Positions 17,938 to 27,585 of a DNA stretch of 64,000 bases are shown in pieces (positions within the stretch are counted from its first letter, which is position 1; each line of letters opens with the position of its first letter). The stretch spans positions 124,001-188,000 of the forward strand of contig NZ_FNEJ01000009.1 of NCBI RefSeq assembly GCF_900100085.1, given 5' to 3'. This DNA is from Salipiger marinus. GTDB taxonomy: Bacteria; Pseudomonadota; Alphaproteobacteria; Rhodobacterales; Rhodobacteraceae. The translations under genes and the position numbers were made by a program. Under the pieces are notes generated by a model. It was given only the letters and a program-made list of their open reading frames with translations. It was not told where the DNA came from and searched no databases.

Positions 17938-18875
17938 GCGGCGCGCTGGTGATGCTGGTGGCGCTGGCGGCGGATGCCCTGCTGGGCTGGCCGGACCCGG
18001 TGTTTCGCCGCATCGGCCATCCGGTCACATGGCTCGGGCGGCTGATCACGGCGCTGGAGGGGTCGCTCAACGATCCCGGGCGCAGCCGCAGCGCGCGGCT
18101 GCTGCTGGGGGGCGTGACCACGGCGCTGGTGGTGGGCGCGGCGCTGGCCGCAGCCCTGATGCTGCGCGCGCTGCTGCCCGGCGGCTGGCCCGGGCTGCTG
18201 CTGGAAGGGCTGCTGTGCTGGCCGCTGCTGGCGGCGCGGTCGATGTATGCGCATGTGGCGGCGGTGGCGCGGCCACTGGCTGCGGGCGATCTGCGCGGTG
18301 CGCGGGCGGCGGTGGCGATGATCGTGGGGCGCGATCCGCTGCGGCTCGACCGGGCGGGGGTGGCGCGGGCGGCGCTGGAAAGCCTTGCCGAAAACAGCTC
18401 TGACGGGATCGTGGCGCCGGTGGTCTGGGGCGCGCTTTTTGGCCTGCCCGGCATCGCCGCCTATAAGGCGATCAACACGCTGGACAGCATGATCGGCCAC
18501 CGCAACGACCGGTTCGAGGCGTTCGGCAAGGTCGCGGCGCGGCTGGATGACGTCGCCAACCTGATCCCGGCGCGGCTGACCGGGCTTCTGCTGGCGCTGG
18601 CCTCGACCCGTCCGCGCGCGGCGCTGGCCTGCATGCGGCGCGAGGCGCGGGCGCATCGCTCGCCCAATGCCGGCTGGCCGGAGGCGGCGCTGGCGGCGGG
18701 GCTGGGGGTGCGGCTGTCGGGGCCGCGGCTTTACGGCACGGTGATCGCGGACGAGCCGTGGCTGAACGGCACCGCCCCCGATCCTTCGCCGCAGGACATG
18801 ACCCGCGCGCTGCGGCTCTATCTGCGGGCGATGGGGCTGATGGCTCTGGCGCTGCTGGCGCTGGCTCTGGTCTGA
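17934..18875 (+). CDS. cbiB: Adenosylcobinamide-phosphate synthase
   Basis: CbiB (CobD in Pseudomonas denitrificans naming) is an inner membrane protein that attaches (R)-1-aminopropan-2-ol or its phosphate to adenosylcobyric acid. It has 313 residues. Family motifs are ADALLGWPDPVFRRIGHPV at the N-terminus, RDPLRLDRAGVARAALESL, AENSSDGIVAPV, and YKAINTLDSMIGHR followed by FGKVAARLDDVANLIPARL. It overlaps the upstream kinase gene by 4 bases (ATGA) and is followed after 11 bases by the decarboxylase that supplies its substrate. Confidence 0.95.
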   Translation: MSGALVMLVALAADALLGWPDPVFRRIGHPVTWLGRLITALEGSLNDPGRSRSARLLLGGVTTALVVGAALAAALMLRALLPGGWPGLLLEGLLCWPLLAARSMYAHVAAVARPLAAGDLRGARAAVAMIVGRDPLRLDRAGVARAALESLAENSSDGIVAPVVWGALFGLPGIAAYKAINTLDSMIGHRNDRFEAFGKVAARLDDVANLIPARLTGLLLALASTRPRAALACMRREARAHRSPNAGWPEAALAAGLGVRLSGPRLYGTVIADEPWLNGTAPDPSPQDMTRALRLYLRAMGLMALALLALALV

Positions 18876-18886
18876 GGGAGGGCGCG

Positions 18887-19849
18887 ATGCGCGATCATGG
18901 CGGCAATCTGGATCAGGCGCGCGCCCGGTTCGGTGGGGCAGCGGCAGAGTGGATCGATCTTTCCACCGGCATCAACCGCGTCTGCTGGCCCGTGCCCGCG
19001 CTGCCGCCCGACTGCTGGACGGCGCTGCCGCAGGCGGGGCGGCAGGCCGATCTGATCGAGGCCGCCCGCGCCGCCTATGGCACGCAGGCCCCGGTGCTGC
19101 CGGTGGCGGGCGCGCAGGCGGCGATCCAGATGCTGCCGCAGATCCTGCCGCGCGGATCGGCCCGGGTTCTGGCCCCCACCTATAACGAACACGCCGCCTG
19201 CCTGCGCGCGGCGGGCTGGCAGGTGACCGAGGTGGCCACGCCGGAGGCGCTGGCGGGCGCCGATCTGGCGGTGGTGGTCAATCCCAACAATCCCGACGGG
19301 CGCTGCCATGCGCCGGGCGCGCTGCGGGCGCTGGCGGGGCAGGTGGGGCGGCTGGTGGTGGATGAAAGCTTCTGCGACGCGCGGCCCGATCTGTCGGTCG
19401 CGGCATGGGCCGGAGAGGCGGGGCTGGTGGTGCTGCGGTCTTTCGGCAAGTTCTACGGGCTGGCCGGGCTGCGGCTGGGGTTCGTGCTGGCAGACGCGGG
19501 GCTGCTGGCCGACATGGCTGCGCGGCTGGGGCCTTGGGCCGTGTCGGGGCCCGCGCAGGTGATCGGCGCGCAGGCGCTGCGCGATCGCGACTGGCAGGCG
19601 GAGACCGTGGCGCGGCTGCGGCAGGAGACCCTGCAGCTTGATGCGCTGGCCGCGCGTCGCGGCTGGACACTGGCGGGCGGCTGCGAGCTGTTCCGGCTTT
19701 ATCACACCCCCGATGCCGCAGCGGCGCAGGACCATCTGGCCCGCGCCCGGATCTGGAGCCGGATTTTCCCATGGTCGCCCGACCTGATCCGGCTGGGCTT
19801 GCCCGGCGGAGGGGCGGAATGGGCGCGGCTTGCGGCGGAGCTGGCCTAG
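18887..19849 (+). CDS. cobD: Threonine-phosphate decarboxylase (PLP)
   Basis: A 320-residue class I/II aminotransferase-fold enzyme (CobD of Salmonella; CobC in Pseudomonas naming). It decarboxylates L-threonine O-3-phosphate to (R)-1-amino-2-propanol O-2-phosphate for CbiB. Motifs: opening MRDHGGNL with IDLSTGINR, the PNNPDGR motif, [11 protein letters not shown], and the PLP lysine in [15 protein letters not shown]. It is slightly shorter than enteric CobD. GGGAGG lies just upstream of the ATG. Its TAG stop shares the palindrome CTAG with the stop of convergent cobQ. Confidence 0.93.
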   Translation: MRDHGGNLDQARARFGGAAAEWIDLSTGINRVCWPVPALPPDCWTALPQAGRQADLIEAARAAYGTQAPVLPVAGAQAAIQMLPQILPRGSARVLAPTYNEHAACLRAAGWQVTEVATPEALAGADLAVVVNPNNPDGRCHAPGALRALAGQVGRLVVDESFCDARPDLSVAAWAGEAGLVVLRSFGKFYGLAGLRLGFVLADAGLLADMAARLGPWAVSGPAQVIGAQALRDRDWQAETVARLRQETLQLDALAARRGWTLAGGCELFRLYHTPDAAAAQDHLARARIWSRIFPWSPDLIRLGLPGGGAEWARLAAELA

Positions 19850-21291
19850 CGCGCCAGCGCCAGTATTCCCGCCACATCCAGATGCGCCTCCAGATGGGCG
19901 GCAAGATCGTCCAGCACCCGTTCGACCCCGGCGCCATAGCTCTGCCCCGAGGCGGTGGCGCCAAGCCCGCGCAGATAGGCGGCGCGGAAGGCGTCATCGG
20001 CAAAAAGCCCGTGCAGATAGCTGCCGGTGATGCGTCCGCAGGCCGAAATGGCGCCCTCGGGCGTGCCCGCCACATGGGCAAAGGGGCGCGCGCAGTCGGG
20101 GCCGGTGCTGCGGCCCAGATGGATCTCGTATCCCGACAGCGGCAGACCGGTGGCGGCGTGCAGGGCGTTCACCCGCGCCAGCCGCTTGTCGGGCCGCATC
20201 ACCGTCTCCACCTGCAGCAGCCCCAGCCCCGCCACGCTGCCCGGCGGGCCTTCCAGCCCCTCGGGGTCGTGGATCTGCTGGCCCAGCATCTGGAAGCCGC
20301 CGCAGAGCCCCAGCACATGGCCGCCCCGCCGCACATGCGCGGCAAGGTCGATGTCCCAGCCCTGCGCGCGCAGAAAGTCGAGATCGCCGCGCGTGGATTT
20401 GCTGCCGGGCAGGATCACCAGATCGGCATCGCCGGGCAGGGCGCTGCCCGGCGCCAGCATCTGCAGCGCCACGCCCGGCTCCTGCGCCAGCGGATCAAGA
20501 TCGTCGAAATTGGCGATGCGCGACAGGGCAAGGCAGACCACCTTCAGCCCCGAGCCGGCGCTGCGGGCAGGCAGATCCAGCGCATCCTCGGCAGGCAGGC
20601 GGTATGCCTCGGCAAACCATGGCAGCACGCCGTAGCCGGGCCAGCCGGTGCTGTGCGCGATCAGGTCATAGCCGTCGTCAAACAGCCGAGGATCGCCCCG
20701 GAACTTGTTGATGACAAAGCCCCTGATCTGCGCGGCATCGCCCGGATCCAGCACCGCCCGCGTGCCCACCATCTGCGCGATGACCCCGCCCCGGTCGATG
20801 TCCCCGGCAAGGATCACCGGCACCTCCGCCGCCCGGGCAAAGCCCATATTGGCGATGTCATGCGCGCGCAGGTTGACCTCGGCGGGGCTGCCCGCGCCTT
20901 CGACGATGACCAGATCATGGGCGGCGCTGAGGCTGCGGAAGCTCTCCAGCACCGCGCCCAGCAGGCGCGGCTTCAGCGCGGCATAATCACCGGCCCGCGT
21001 GGTGGTCAGGCGGCGGCCCTGCACGATGACCTGCGCGCCCTGATCGCTTTCGGGTTTCAGCAGCACGGGGTTCATGTGGCAGGTGGGGTCCAGCCCGCAG
21101 GCCAGCGCCTGCAGCGCCTGCGCGCGGCCGATCTCGCCGCCCTCCAAGGTCACGGCGGCGTTGTTGGACATGTTCTGCGGCTTGAACGGCGCCACGCGCA
21201 GACCGCGCCTGCGCGCGGCGCGGCACAGCCCCGCCACCAGCAGCGACTTGCCCACGTTGGACCCCGCTCCCTGGATCATCACGGCGGTCAT
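19846..21291 (-). CDS. cobQ: Cobyric acid synthase
   Basis: CobQ (CbiP) amidates adenosylcobyrinic acid a,c-diamide at positions b, d, e and g using glutamine and ATP. It has 481 residues. The N-terminal dethiobiotin-synthetase-like ATPase shows [16 protein letters not shown] (about 6-21) and [13 protein letters not shown]; the C-terminal class I glutamine amidotransferase shows the nucleophile region [13 protein letters not shown] and GSYLHGLF. The ATG at 21291 gives the standard opening [10 protein letters not shown]. It is convergent with cobD, with a 4-base shared stop. No riboswitch is visible in the 56 bases between cobQ and its upstream neighbour. Confidence 0.96.
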   Translation of the reverse strand: MTAVMIQGAGSNVGKSLLVAGLCRAARRRGLRVAPFKPQNMSNNAAVTLEGGEIGRAQALQALACGLDPTCHMNPVLLKPESDQGAQVIVQGRRLTTTRAGDYAALKPRLLGAVLESFRSLSAAHDLVIVEGAGSPAEVNLRAHDIANMGFARAAEVPVILAGDIDRGGVIAQMVGTRAVLDPGDAAQIRGFVINKFRGDPRLFDDGYDLIAHSTGWPGYGVLPWFAEAYRLPAEDALDLPARSAGSGLKVVCLALSRIANFDDLDPLAQEPGVALQMLAPGSALPGDADLVILPGSKSTRGDLDFLRAQGWDIDLAAHVRRGGHVLGLCGGFQMLGQQIHDPEGLEGPPGSVAGLGLLQVETVMRPDKRLARVNALHAATGLPLSGYEIHLGRSTGPDCARPFAHVAGTPEGAISACGRITGSYLHGLFADDAFRAAYLRGLGATASGQSYGAGVERVLDDLAAHLEAHLDVAGILALAR

Positions 21292-21347
21292 GACACGGCT
21301 CCTTCTGTCGTGCAGGCGTTCTGGCACGCGGCGGCGCCCGGCGCCAG

Positions 21348-21965
21348 TCAGGAGCGGGCGATGTAACGGTCGCGGCGGTGGTTGATCAGGATCACCGCGT
21401 TCAGGATCACCGATCCCAGCAGCGACCAGCCGACCTGCGCGGGCGCGAACAGGAACAGCGCCCCGGCAAAGACGCAAAGGTCAAAGCCCAGCTGGACATG
21501 CCCCGCCTTGATGCCGCGCGTGTCCTGCAGCCAGAGCCCGACAATGCCCACCCCGCCCAGCGTCGCGCCATGGCGGAACAGCGACAGCAGGCCAAGCCCC
21601 GCGAGCACCCCGAAAAGCGGCGCGGCCAGCCATGGCGGCAGCGTCACGGTCATCACCAGCGGCATGAGGTCGGTCATGGCCGACATCAGCAGCACGGCGG
21701 CAAAGCTTTTCAGCGTGAAGCGCCAGCCCAGCTGCCGCACCGCCAGCAGGTAGAAGGGCAGGTTCAGCAGGAAAAAGATCGCGCCAAAGGGCCAGCCGGT
21801 GGGATAGGACAGCACCAGCGCCAGCCCGGCGATCTGTCCGGTGAACAGATCCGTGGCGCGCAGGAACTGGATCGACAGCGCCACCAGCGTGGTGCCGATC
21901 AGGATGCCATGCACGTCTTCCCAAAGCGTGTGGCGGTCGGGTGGGGCGGTGTCCAGAAGCTGCAT
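21348..21965 (-). CDS. YitT family membrane protein
   Basis: A 205-residue inner membrane protein with about five to six hydrophobic segments, of the YitT/DUF161 group. Recognisable parts are [19 protein letters not shown] at the N-terminus, [27 protein letters not shown] and the [16 protein letters not shown] loop. The C-terminal cytosolic domain of longer YitT proteins (about 280 residues) is missing, as in many proteobacterial short forms. The biochemical role is unknown. It lies upstream of cobQ on the same strand, 56 bases away. Confidence 0.82.
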   Translation of the reverse strand: MQLLDTAPPDRHTLWEDVHGILIGTTLVALSIQFLRATDLFTGQIAGLALVLSYPTGWPFGAIFFLLNLPFYLLAVRQLGWRFTLKSFAAVLLMSAMTDLMPLVMTVTLPPWLAAPLFGVLAGLGLLSLFRHGATLGGVGIVGLWLQDTRGIKAGHVQLGFDLCVFAGALFLFAPAQVGWSLLGSVILNAVILINHRRDRYIARS

Positions 21966-22035
21966 GGGGCAGGGATGCTGACCTTTCTGGCGAAGGTCAA
22001 GCCCCGACGCGGCGCCGCTGCCGCGCGCAGGTCAG

Positions 22036-22058
22036 GGCTGCCCGGATTCCGGGCAGCC
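22036..22058 (-). terminator. Perfect hairpin downstream of icd
   Basis: GGCTGCCCGG ATT CCGGGCAGCC, a 10-base perfect stem with a 3-base loop, 9 bases after the icd stop on the minus strand. No T-run follows, so it may protect the mRNA end or act as a weak terminator. Confidence 0.6.
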
Positions 22059-22067
22059 GCGTAGGTC

Positions 22068-23282
22068 TCAGGCGCCAAGCGCCTTCTGCAGATTGGCATC
22101 GACCTTGTCGAGAAAGCCGGTGGTGGTCAGCCATTTCTGGTCCGGCCCCACCAGCAGCGCCAGATCCTTGGTCATGAAGCCCGATTCCACCGTGTCGACC
22201 ACGGTCTTCTCCAGCGTTTCGGCAAAGCGCAGCAGGGCGGCATTGTCATCAAGCTTGGCGCGGTGCTTCAGCCCGCCGGTCCACGCAAAGATCGAGGCCA
22301 CGGAATTGGTCGAGGTCTGCTGCCCGGCCTGATGCTGGCGGTAATGGCGGGTGACGGTGCCATGGGCGGCCTCGGCCTCGACGATGCGGCCATCGGGGGT
22401 CATCAGCTGCGAGGTCATCAGCCCCAGCGAGCCGAAGCCCTGCGCCACCGTGTCGGACTGCACGTCGCCATCGTAATTCTTGGTGGCCCAGACAAAGCCG
22501 CCATTCCATTTCATCGCGCAGGCCACCATGTCGTCGATCAGCCGGTGTTCGTACCAGATGCGCTTTTTCTTGAACTCCGCCTCGAACTCTTCCTCATAGA
22601 CCTTCTGGAAGATGTCCTTGAACCGCCCGTCATAGGCCTTGAGGATGGTGTTCTTGGTGGACAGATAGACCGGCCAGCCGATGGTCAGCCCGTAATTCAG
22701 CGAGGCGCGGGCAAAATCGGTGATCGAGGCATCAAGGTTGTACATGCCCATATAGACGCCCGCAGAGGGCGCGTCATAGACCTCGCGCTCGATGACGGTG
22801 CCATCCTCGCCCACGAATTTCATGCTGAGCTTGCCCGCGCCGGGAAAGGTGAAATCGGTGGCGCGATACTGGTCGCCAAAGGCATGGCGCCCGATCACGA
22901 TGGGCCGGGTCCAGCCCGGCACCAGACGCGGCACGTTGCGGCAGATGATCGGCTGGCGGAAAACCACGCCGCCAAGGATGTTGCGGATGGTGCCGTTGGG
23001 CGATTTCCACATCTTCTTGAGGCCGAACTCCTCCACCCGCGCCTCGTCGGGGGTGATGGTGGCACATTTCACCGCCACGCCGACCTCTTTGGTCTTTTCG
23101 GCGGCGTCGATGGTGACCTGGTCCTCGGTCCGGTCGCGTTCCTCGATCGACAGATCGTAATACAGCAGATCCACGTCCAGATAGGGCAGGATCAGCTTCG
23201 TCTTGATGAAATCCCAGATGATCCGGGTCATTTCGTCCCCGTCCATCTCGACAATGGGGGCATCGACCTTGATCTTCGACAT
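22068..23282 (-). CDS. icd: NADP-dependent isocitrate dehydrogenase
   Basis: Catalyses oxidative decarboxylation of isocitrate to 2-oxoglutarate in the TCA cycle, producing NADPH. The 404-residue protein is the homodimeric type found in alphaproteobacteria and eukaryotes, not the E. coli type: opening [20 protein letters not shown], substrate motif [12 protein letters not shown], and [14 protein letters not shown] near the C-terminus. It is transcribed alone. A 20-base near-uninterrupted palindrome lies 68-87 bases upstream of the start and may be an operator. gltA is elsewhere in this window. Confidence 0.98.
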   Translation of the reverse strand: MSKIKVDAPIVEMDGDEMTRIIWDFIKTKLILPYLDVDLLYYDLSIEERDRTEDQVTIDAAEKTKEVGVAVKCATITPDEARVEEFGLKKMWKSPNGTIRNILGGVVFRQPIICRNVPRLVPGWTRPIVIGRHAFGDQYRATDFTFPGAGKLSMKFVGEDGTVIEREVYDAPSAGVYMGMYNLDASITDFARASLNYGLTIGWPVYLSTKNTILKAYDGRFKDIFQKVYEEEFEAEFKKKRIWYEHRLIDDMVACAMKWNGGFVWATKNYDGDVQSDTVAQGFGSLGLMTSQLMTPDGRIVEAEAAHGTVTRHYRQHQAGQQTSTNSVASIFAWTGGLKHRAKLDDNAALLRFAETLEKTVVDTVESGFMTKDLALLVGPDQKWLTTTGFLDKVDANLQKALGA

Positions 23283-23349
23283 GCGTGTCCCTTTCGCTGG
23301 GTGAATCGCGTGTCTCTGGTTTAAACGATTTCTGCGGATGCGAAAAGAT

Positions 23350-23369
23350 CTGCATACAATCGTATGCAG
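23350..23369. promoter_or_regulatory. Palindromic operator candidate upstream of icd
   Basis: CTGCATAC AATC GTATGCAG: perfect 8-base arms with a 4-base spacer, in the AT-richer part of the icd upstream region. GTTTAAAC (23319-23326) lies between it and the start codon. The geometry suits a dimeric repressor such as a GntR-family protein; none is encoded nearby. Confidence 0.55.
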
Positions 23370-23446
23370 AAAGCGCGCGGGGAGTCGCCAGACCCCCGGC
23401 CGGACCCCCGGGACGGGTCACGCCCGCCCCGGAAAGGCCCCACCGA

Positions 23447-24706
23447 TCAGGCGGGCTGCACCGCCTCGCGCCGGGCAAGGCGCAGCATCAGCAGCAGCGA
23501 CAGCGCGGTTTCCAGAAAGATGCCGATGGCCAGCGGCAGCGGCGTGCCGTCGAACATCAGCCCCACCGGCACCGCCATCAGCACCGCCAGCACCGTGGCC
23601 ACCGCGCCGATCACCGACGAGGCGAGCCCCGCGATATGGCCCACCGGCTCCATGGCGATGGCGTTCACGTTGCCCATGGTCAGGCCCATCTGGAAAAACA
23701 CCGACACCTGCCAGATCAGGAACACCGCAAACCCCGCCGTGCCGCCGAGCCCGGTGGCAAAGATCGCGATGGCCCCGGCAGAGACACCCACCTGCACCAT
23801 CAGCACCGTGGTCACGATGCGGCGCATGCCCAGCCGTCCCACCAGCCGCGCGTTCACGAAGCTGGCGGAGGAGGCAAGCACCGCCGCCACACCGAACCAG
23901 ACCGGAAACCATTCGCCCTGACCGAAGGTCACGTCATAGATCTGCTGCACCGAGGAGAGCATGGAAAACATCGTGGCCGAACACAGCGCCTGCACCCCGA
24001 TGGAAATGCGCACCACCGGATGGGACAGCAGTTCCCGCACCGCCGCCCAAAGCGTGCGGGCCCGGAACGGACGGCGGCTCTCGCGCGGCAGCGTCTCGGG
24101 CAGGCGCAGCCCCAGCCACAGCGCGGCGATGCCCGCAAACAGCACGAAGGCCCAGAACACGCCGCGCCAGCCGGTGCCCGCGATGATCACCGCCCCCAGC
24201 GAAGGCGCCAGCGCCGGAAACAGCGTGAAGACCATCATCACAAAGGACATGATCCGCGCCATGTTGCGCCCGGAATAAAGGTCGCGCACGATGGCCAGCA
24301 CCACGACCCGCGGCCCCGCAGCGCCCAGACCCTGCACCAGCCGCGCCCCCAGCAGCCCCTCCAGCGTCTCGGCCTGTGCGGCGACCAGCGCGGAGACGAC
24401 ATAAAGCGCCAGCCCGCCAAGGATCACCGGCTTGCGCCCGAACGTGTCCGACAGCGGCCCGGTGAACAGCGTGCCGATGCCCATGCCCAGCACGAAGCTG
24501 GTCAGCACCAGCTGCGCGCGGTTGAGATCCCCCGGCGTCAGCGCCGCGCCGATCTCGGGCAGGGCGGGCAGCATGGCGTCGATGGAAAAGGCGATGGAGG
24601 CGAACAGCATCGCCAGCAGCGCGATGAACTCCACCCGGCCCGGCCCCTTGCGGGGCGCGTCAGGCGGGGTGTCGGCCGCACGGGGCGGCTGTGGCGAGAC
24701 GGTCAT
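23447..24706 (-). CDS. Bcr/CflA family drug-efflux MFS transporter
   Basis: A 419-residue inner membrane transporter with about twelve membrane segments. Family marks are DAMLPALPEIG in helix 1, the MFS motif A GPLSDTFGRKPVILGG between helices 2 and 3, and ARLVQGLGAAGPRVVVLAIVRDLY in helices 4-5. Bcr/CflA members export antibiotics such as bicyclomycin, chloramphenicol or sulfonamides by proton antiport; the actual substrate here is unknown. The ATG at 24706 is preceded by a GAGG; an upstream in-frame start adds a Cys/Arg-rich stretch that is unlikely to be real. Confidence 0.88.
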   Translation of the reverse strand: MTVSPQPPRAADTPPDAPRKGPGRVEFIALLAMLFASIAFSIDAMLPALPEIGAALTPGDLNRAQLVLTSFVLGMGIGTLFTGPLSDTFGRKPVILGGLALYVVSALVAAQAETLEGLLGARLVQGLGAAGPRVVVLAIVRDLYSGRNMARIMSFVMMVFTLFPALAPSLGAVIIAGTGWRGVFWAFVLFAGIAALWLGLRLPETLPRESRRPFRARTLWAAVRELLSHPVVRISIGVQALCSATMFSMLSSVQQIYDVTFGQGEWFPVWFGVAAVLASSASFVNARLVGRLGMRRIVTTVLMVQVGVSAGAIAIFATGLGGTAGFAVFLIWQVSVFFQMGLTMGNVNAIAMEPVGHIAGLASSVIGAVATVLAVLMAVPVGLMFDGTPLPLAIGIFLETALSLLLMLRLARREAVQPA

Positions 24707-24857
24707 GGGGATCCTCAGGAAACAGGGCGGCGCGGCGCGCGGCAACGGGCAATGATGCCCCCGGGCTATCCAATTTCCGCGCCGCTGGGAACCGAAAAAG
24801 CATGCTTCCGACATGCAATTCCGGGTTGCGCCCCACGCATGCCGTCCGTTCCGCGTT

Positions 24858-25490
24858 TCAGCCCGCCGCGCGCAGCTCGGCGATCACCCGCAGCCACAGC
24901 TCGGTCGGCTGCGCGCCCGGCACCGCATGCTGGCCCGCCACCACGAAGGTGGGCACCGCCGTCACCCCCATGCCGCGCGCCGCCGCATCCATCTCCACGA
25001 TCTCGCGGCGGTCGGCGTCAGAGGCCAGCAGCCGCTGCACCAGCGCGGCATCCATGCCGCAGCCATCGGCCACATCGCCCAGAACCTCGCGGTCGCCGAT
25101 GTCGCGGCCCTCGCGGAAATAGGCGCGGAACAGGCTCGACACCACTGCCGTCTGCACGCCTTCGATATCGGCCCAGTGAATGAGCCGCTGCGCATCCAGC
25201 GAGGAGGGCGTGCGGGAAATTGCGGCCAGATCGATCTCCAGCCCCGCCGCCTCGGCCATCTCCAGCACCGGGCGATAGGCCTCGAGCGCGCCCGCGCGCC
25301 CGCCGAACTTGCCCTCCAGATAGGCGGTGCGGTCCATGCCCTCGGCGGGCATGGCGGGGTTCAGAAGGAAAGGCCGCCAGCGCAGCGTGAACGGATGGTC
25401 CGGCACCTCCAGCAGCGCGCGGTCCAGCAGCGCCTTGCCGATATAGCACCAGGGACAGATGGGGTCGGAGAAGATGTCGAGCGTGGTCAT
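24858..25490 (-). CDS. DsbA family (FrnE-like) thiol oxidoreductase
   Basis: A 210-residue thioredoxin-fold protein with an inserted helical domain, of the FrnE/2-hydroxychromene isomerase-like branch. The active site is SDPICPWCYIG (C12-P-W-C15), and a cis-Pro is expected in VTAVPTFVV near the C-terminus. No signal peptide is visible, so it is probably cytoplasmic. Members handle disulfide exchange or glutathione-linked isomerisation in oxidative stress. It is separated from the valine operon by a dispersed repeat, so it is likely its own unit. Confidence 0.9.
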   Translation of the reverse strand: MTTLDIFSDPICPWCYIGKALLDRALLEVPDHPFTLRWRPFLLNPAMPAEGMDRTAYLEGKFGGRAGALEAYRPVLEMAEAAGLEIDLAAISRTPSSLDAQRLIHWADIEGVQTAVVSSLFRAYFREGRDIGDREVLGDVADGCGMDAALVQRLLASDADRREIVEMDAAARGMGVTAVPTFVVAGQHAVPGAQPTELWLRVIAELRAAG

Positions 25491-25570
25491 GGAACCTCAT
25501 GGATTTGGGCCCTCATAACAGGCCCGCACCGCGAAGGCGACAGCCGCTCACACGGCTCTGCGGTTTCCAT

Positions 25571-25628
25571 TGGCTCCAAATATCCCGGGGGACGGCGCGC
25601 GGCACGCGCGACGGGGGGCAGAGCCCCC
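25571..25628 (+). repeat. Dispersed double-hairpin repeat, copy 2
   Basis: TGGCTCCAAATATCCCGGGG, then variable hairpin arms (CGCGCG / CGCGCG region), then GGGGGGCAGAGCCCCC. It sits after mmsB on the minus strand, between it and the DsbA-like gene. Confidence 0.85.
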
Positions 25629-25657
25629 GCCGGGCGTGCCGGCTGCACAGCGCCCAC

Positions 25658-26530
25658 TCAGCTGCGCCCGCGCCGCTCGAACCGGGGCAGCATGGCGGAG
25701 AAATCGCGCCCGCGCCCGTCCTCCTCCTCGACAAAGACGCGATAGAGATCCGCCGCCCGCGCGCCCATCGGCGTGTCGGCATCCGCCAGTTCCGCCGCCT
25801 GCTGGCTCAGCCGCAGATCCTTCAGCATCAGATCCGCCGAAAACCCGGGGACATAGCCGCGATCCGCCGGCGAGGCGGGGCCGATGCCGGGGGCAGGGCA
25901 GTAGACAGTCATCGACCATGACGACCCCGAGGAGGTGGAGACCACGTCATACATCGCCTGCCGGGACAGCCCCAGCTTGTCGGCCAGCGCAAAAGCCTCG
26001 CAGGTGGCGATCATCGTGACGCCAAGGATCATGTTGTTGCAGATCTTGGCGGCCTGCCCGTTGCCCGAAGGGCCGCAGAACACCGCCTTCTGGCCCATGA
26101 CCTCAAAAAGCGGGCGGGCGCGGGCAAAGCCCGCCTCGGATCCGCCCACCATGAAGGTCAGCGTGCCCGCGCTGGCCCCGCCCACGCCGCCCGACACCGG
26201 CGCGTCGAGCGCCAGCAGCCCCGCCGCCCCGGCCTCTGTGGCCACGGCGCGGGCGCTGTCCACATCGACGGTGGAACAGTCCAGCAGCACCGCCCCCGGC
26301 GTCATGGCGGGGATCACCTCTGCCGCGACGCGGCGCAGGATGGCGCCATCGGGCAGCATGGTCAGCACCACCTCTGCCCCTGTGGCGGCGGCGGCGGCGC
26401 TGGTGGCGGGGGACACCCCCGCCAGCGTGACCCCCGCCGCGTCGAAGCCTGTCACCTCATGGCCCGCGCCGACCAGATTGGCGGCCATGGGCGCGCCCAT
26501 ATGGCCCAGTCCGATGACTGCGATCTTCAT
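25658..26530 (-). CDS. mmsB: 3-hydroxyisobutyrate dehydrogenase
   Basis: Oxidises 3-hydroxyisobutyrate to methylmalonate semialdehyde with NAD in valine degradation. It has 290 residues. The Rossmann motif is IGLGHMGAPMAANLV (6-20); the substrate motif is DAPVSGGVGGASAGTLTFM (109-127); the catalytic Lys162 is in GNGQAAKICNNM. The start overlaps the hydrolase stop by 4 bases (ATGA), making it the third gene of the operon. The next enzyme, methylmalonate semialdehyde dehydrogenase, is not in the window. Confidence 0.96.
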   Translation of the reverse strand: MKIAVIGLGHMGAPMAANLVGAGHEVTGFDAAGVTLAGVSPATSAAAAATGAEVVLTMLPDGAILRRVAAEVIPAMTPGAVLLDCSTVDVDSARAVATEAGAAGLLALDAPVSGGVGGASAGTLTFMVGGSEAGFARARPLFEVMGQKAVFCGPSGNGQAAKICNNMILGVTMIATCEAFALADKLGLSRQAMYDVVSTSSGSSWSMTVYCPAPGIGPASPADRGYVPGFSADLMLKDLRLSQQAAELADADTPMGARAADLYRVFVEEEDGRGRDFSAMLPRFERRGRS

Positions 26531-27585
26531 TCCGTCTCTCCCCCGTCAGGCGCCGGAAGCGCCAGTTCCTCCGCTCCCAGCGGCGCCAGCAGCGCCGCCA
26601 CTTTATCTTGCGGCACGGCGCCGAACGCATCCGCCCAGCGGGGGCTGCGGTCCTTGTCGATGATCGCGGCGCGCACGCCCTCCAGCATGTCGCCCTGATC
26701 CAGAATGCGATGCGCCACGCGGTATTCCTGTCGCAGCGCCGCGCGCAGATCATGGGGGGCTGCCTGCAAGGCGTCGAGCATGGCCAGCGTCACCGCCATC
26801 GACAGCGGCGAATTGCGGCGCAGCGCCTTCAGCGCCGCAGGCGCGAGCGGATCCTCCGACCGCTCCAGCGCCGCGGCGATCGCCGCCACATCCGCGCCCG
26901 CATAAAGCGCGTCGATCCGGTCCTGCGCCTCGGCCATGGGGCTGGGGGGCGGCGGTTCTGGGGCCTGCGCCACAAGACCCACATCGCCGGTGCGTGCCAG
27001 ACCGGCCTTCAGCGCCTCCCATCCCGCTTCGGGGACAAAGACATCGGCAAAGCCCGCATGGATCGCATCACCCGGCCCCATGCGCGCGGCGGTCAGCGCC
27101 AGATGCCGCCCCAGCCGTCCCGGCGCCCGCGCCAGCAGAAACGACCCGCCCACATCCGGCACAAAGCCGATGCCGCATTCCGGCATGGCGACCTGTGCGG
27201 TCTCGCCCACGATACGCGGCGCGCAATGCCCGCCCAAGCCCACGCCGCCGCCCATGACAAAGCCGTGCAGGAAACTGACGAGCGGCTTGGGATATTCCGC
27301 CATCTTGGCGTTGAGCCGGTATTCGTCGCGCCAGAAGCCCTGTGCATGCGCCACGTCGCCCGCGCGGGCGCGGTGATAGACCTCGGCGATGTCGCCGCCC
27401 GCGCAGAAGGCGCGCGGGCCTTCGCCTTCGATCAGCACCAGCGCCACCTGCGGATCCGTGCGCCAGCGGTCCAGCGCCGCCTCGATCCGCAGGCACATGT
27501 CCCAGCTCAGCGCGTTCAGCGCCTGTGGCCGGGTCAGGGTGATGCGCCCGCAGGCGCCGTCCTTGCGAAGGGCAAGATCGGTCAT
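26527..27585 (-). CDS. 3-hydroxyisobutyryl-CoA hydrolase
   Basis: A 352-residue crotonase-superfamily hydrolase that releases free 3-hydroxyisobutyrate from its CoA ester, which avoids toxic methacrylyl-CoA build-up in valine breakdown. Visible motifs are GRITLTRPQALNAL, GEGPRAFCAGGDIAEVYH, the oxyanion region FVMGGGVGLGGH, and PECGIGFVPDVGGSF, which holds the catalytic Glu and Asp. It is longer than ordinary enoyl-CoA hydratases, as expected for the HIBCH group. It is coupled by 4-base overlaps on both sides. Confidence 0.95.
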   Translation of the reverse strand: MTDLALRKDGACGRITLTRPQALNALSWDMCLRIEAALDRWRTDPQVALVLIEGEGPRAFCAGGDIAEVYHRARAGDVAHAQGFWRDEYRLNAKMAEYPKPLVSFLHGFVMGGGVGLGGHCAPRIVGETAQVAMPECGIGFVPDVGGSFLLARAPGRLGRHLALTAARMGPGDAIHAGFADVFVPEAGWEALKAGLARTGDVGLVAQAPEPPPPSPMAEAQDRIDALYAGADVAAIAAALERSEDPLAPAALKALRRNSPLSMAVTLAMLDALQAAPHDLRAALRQEYRVAHRILDQGDMLEGVRAAIIDKDRSPRWADAFGAVPQDKVAALLAPLGAEELALPAPDGGETE

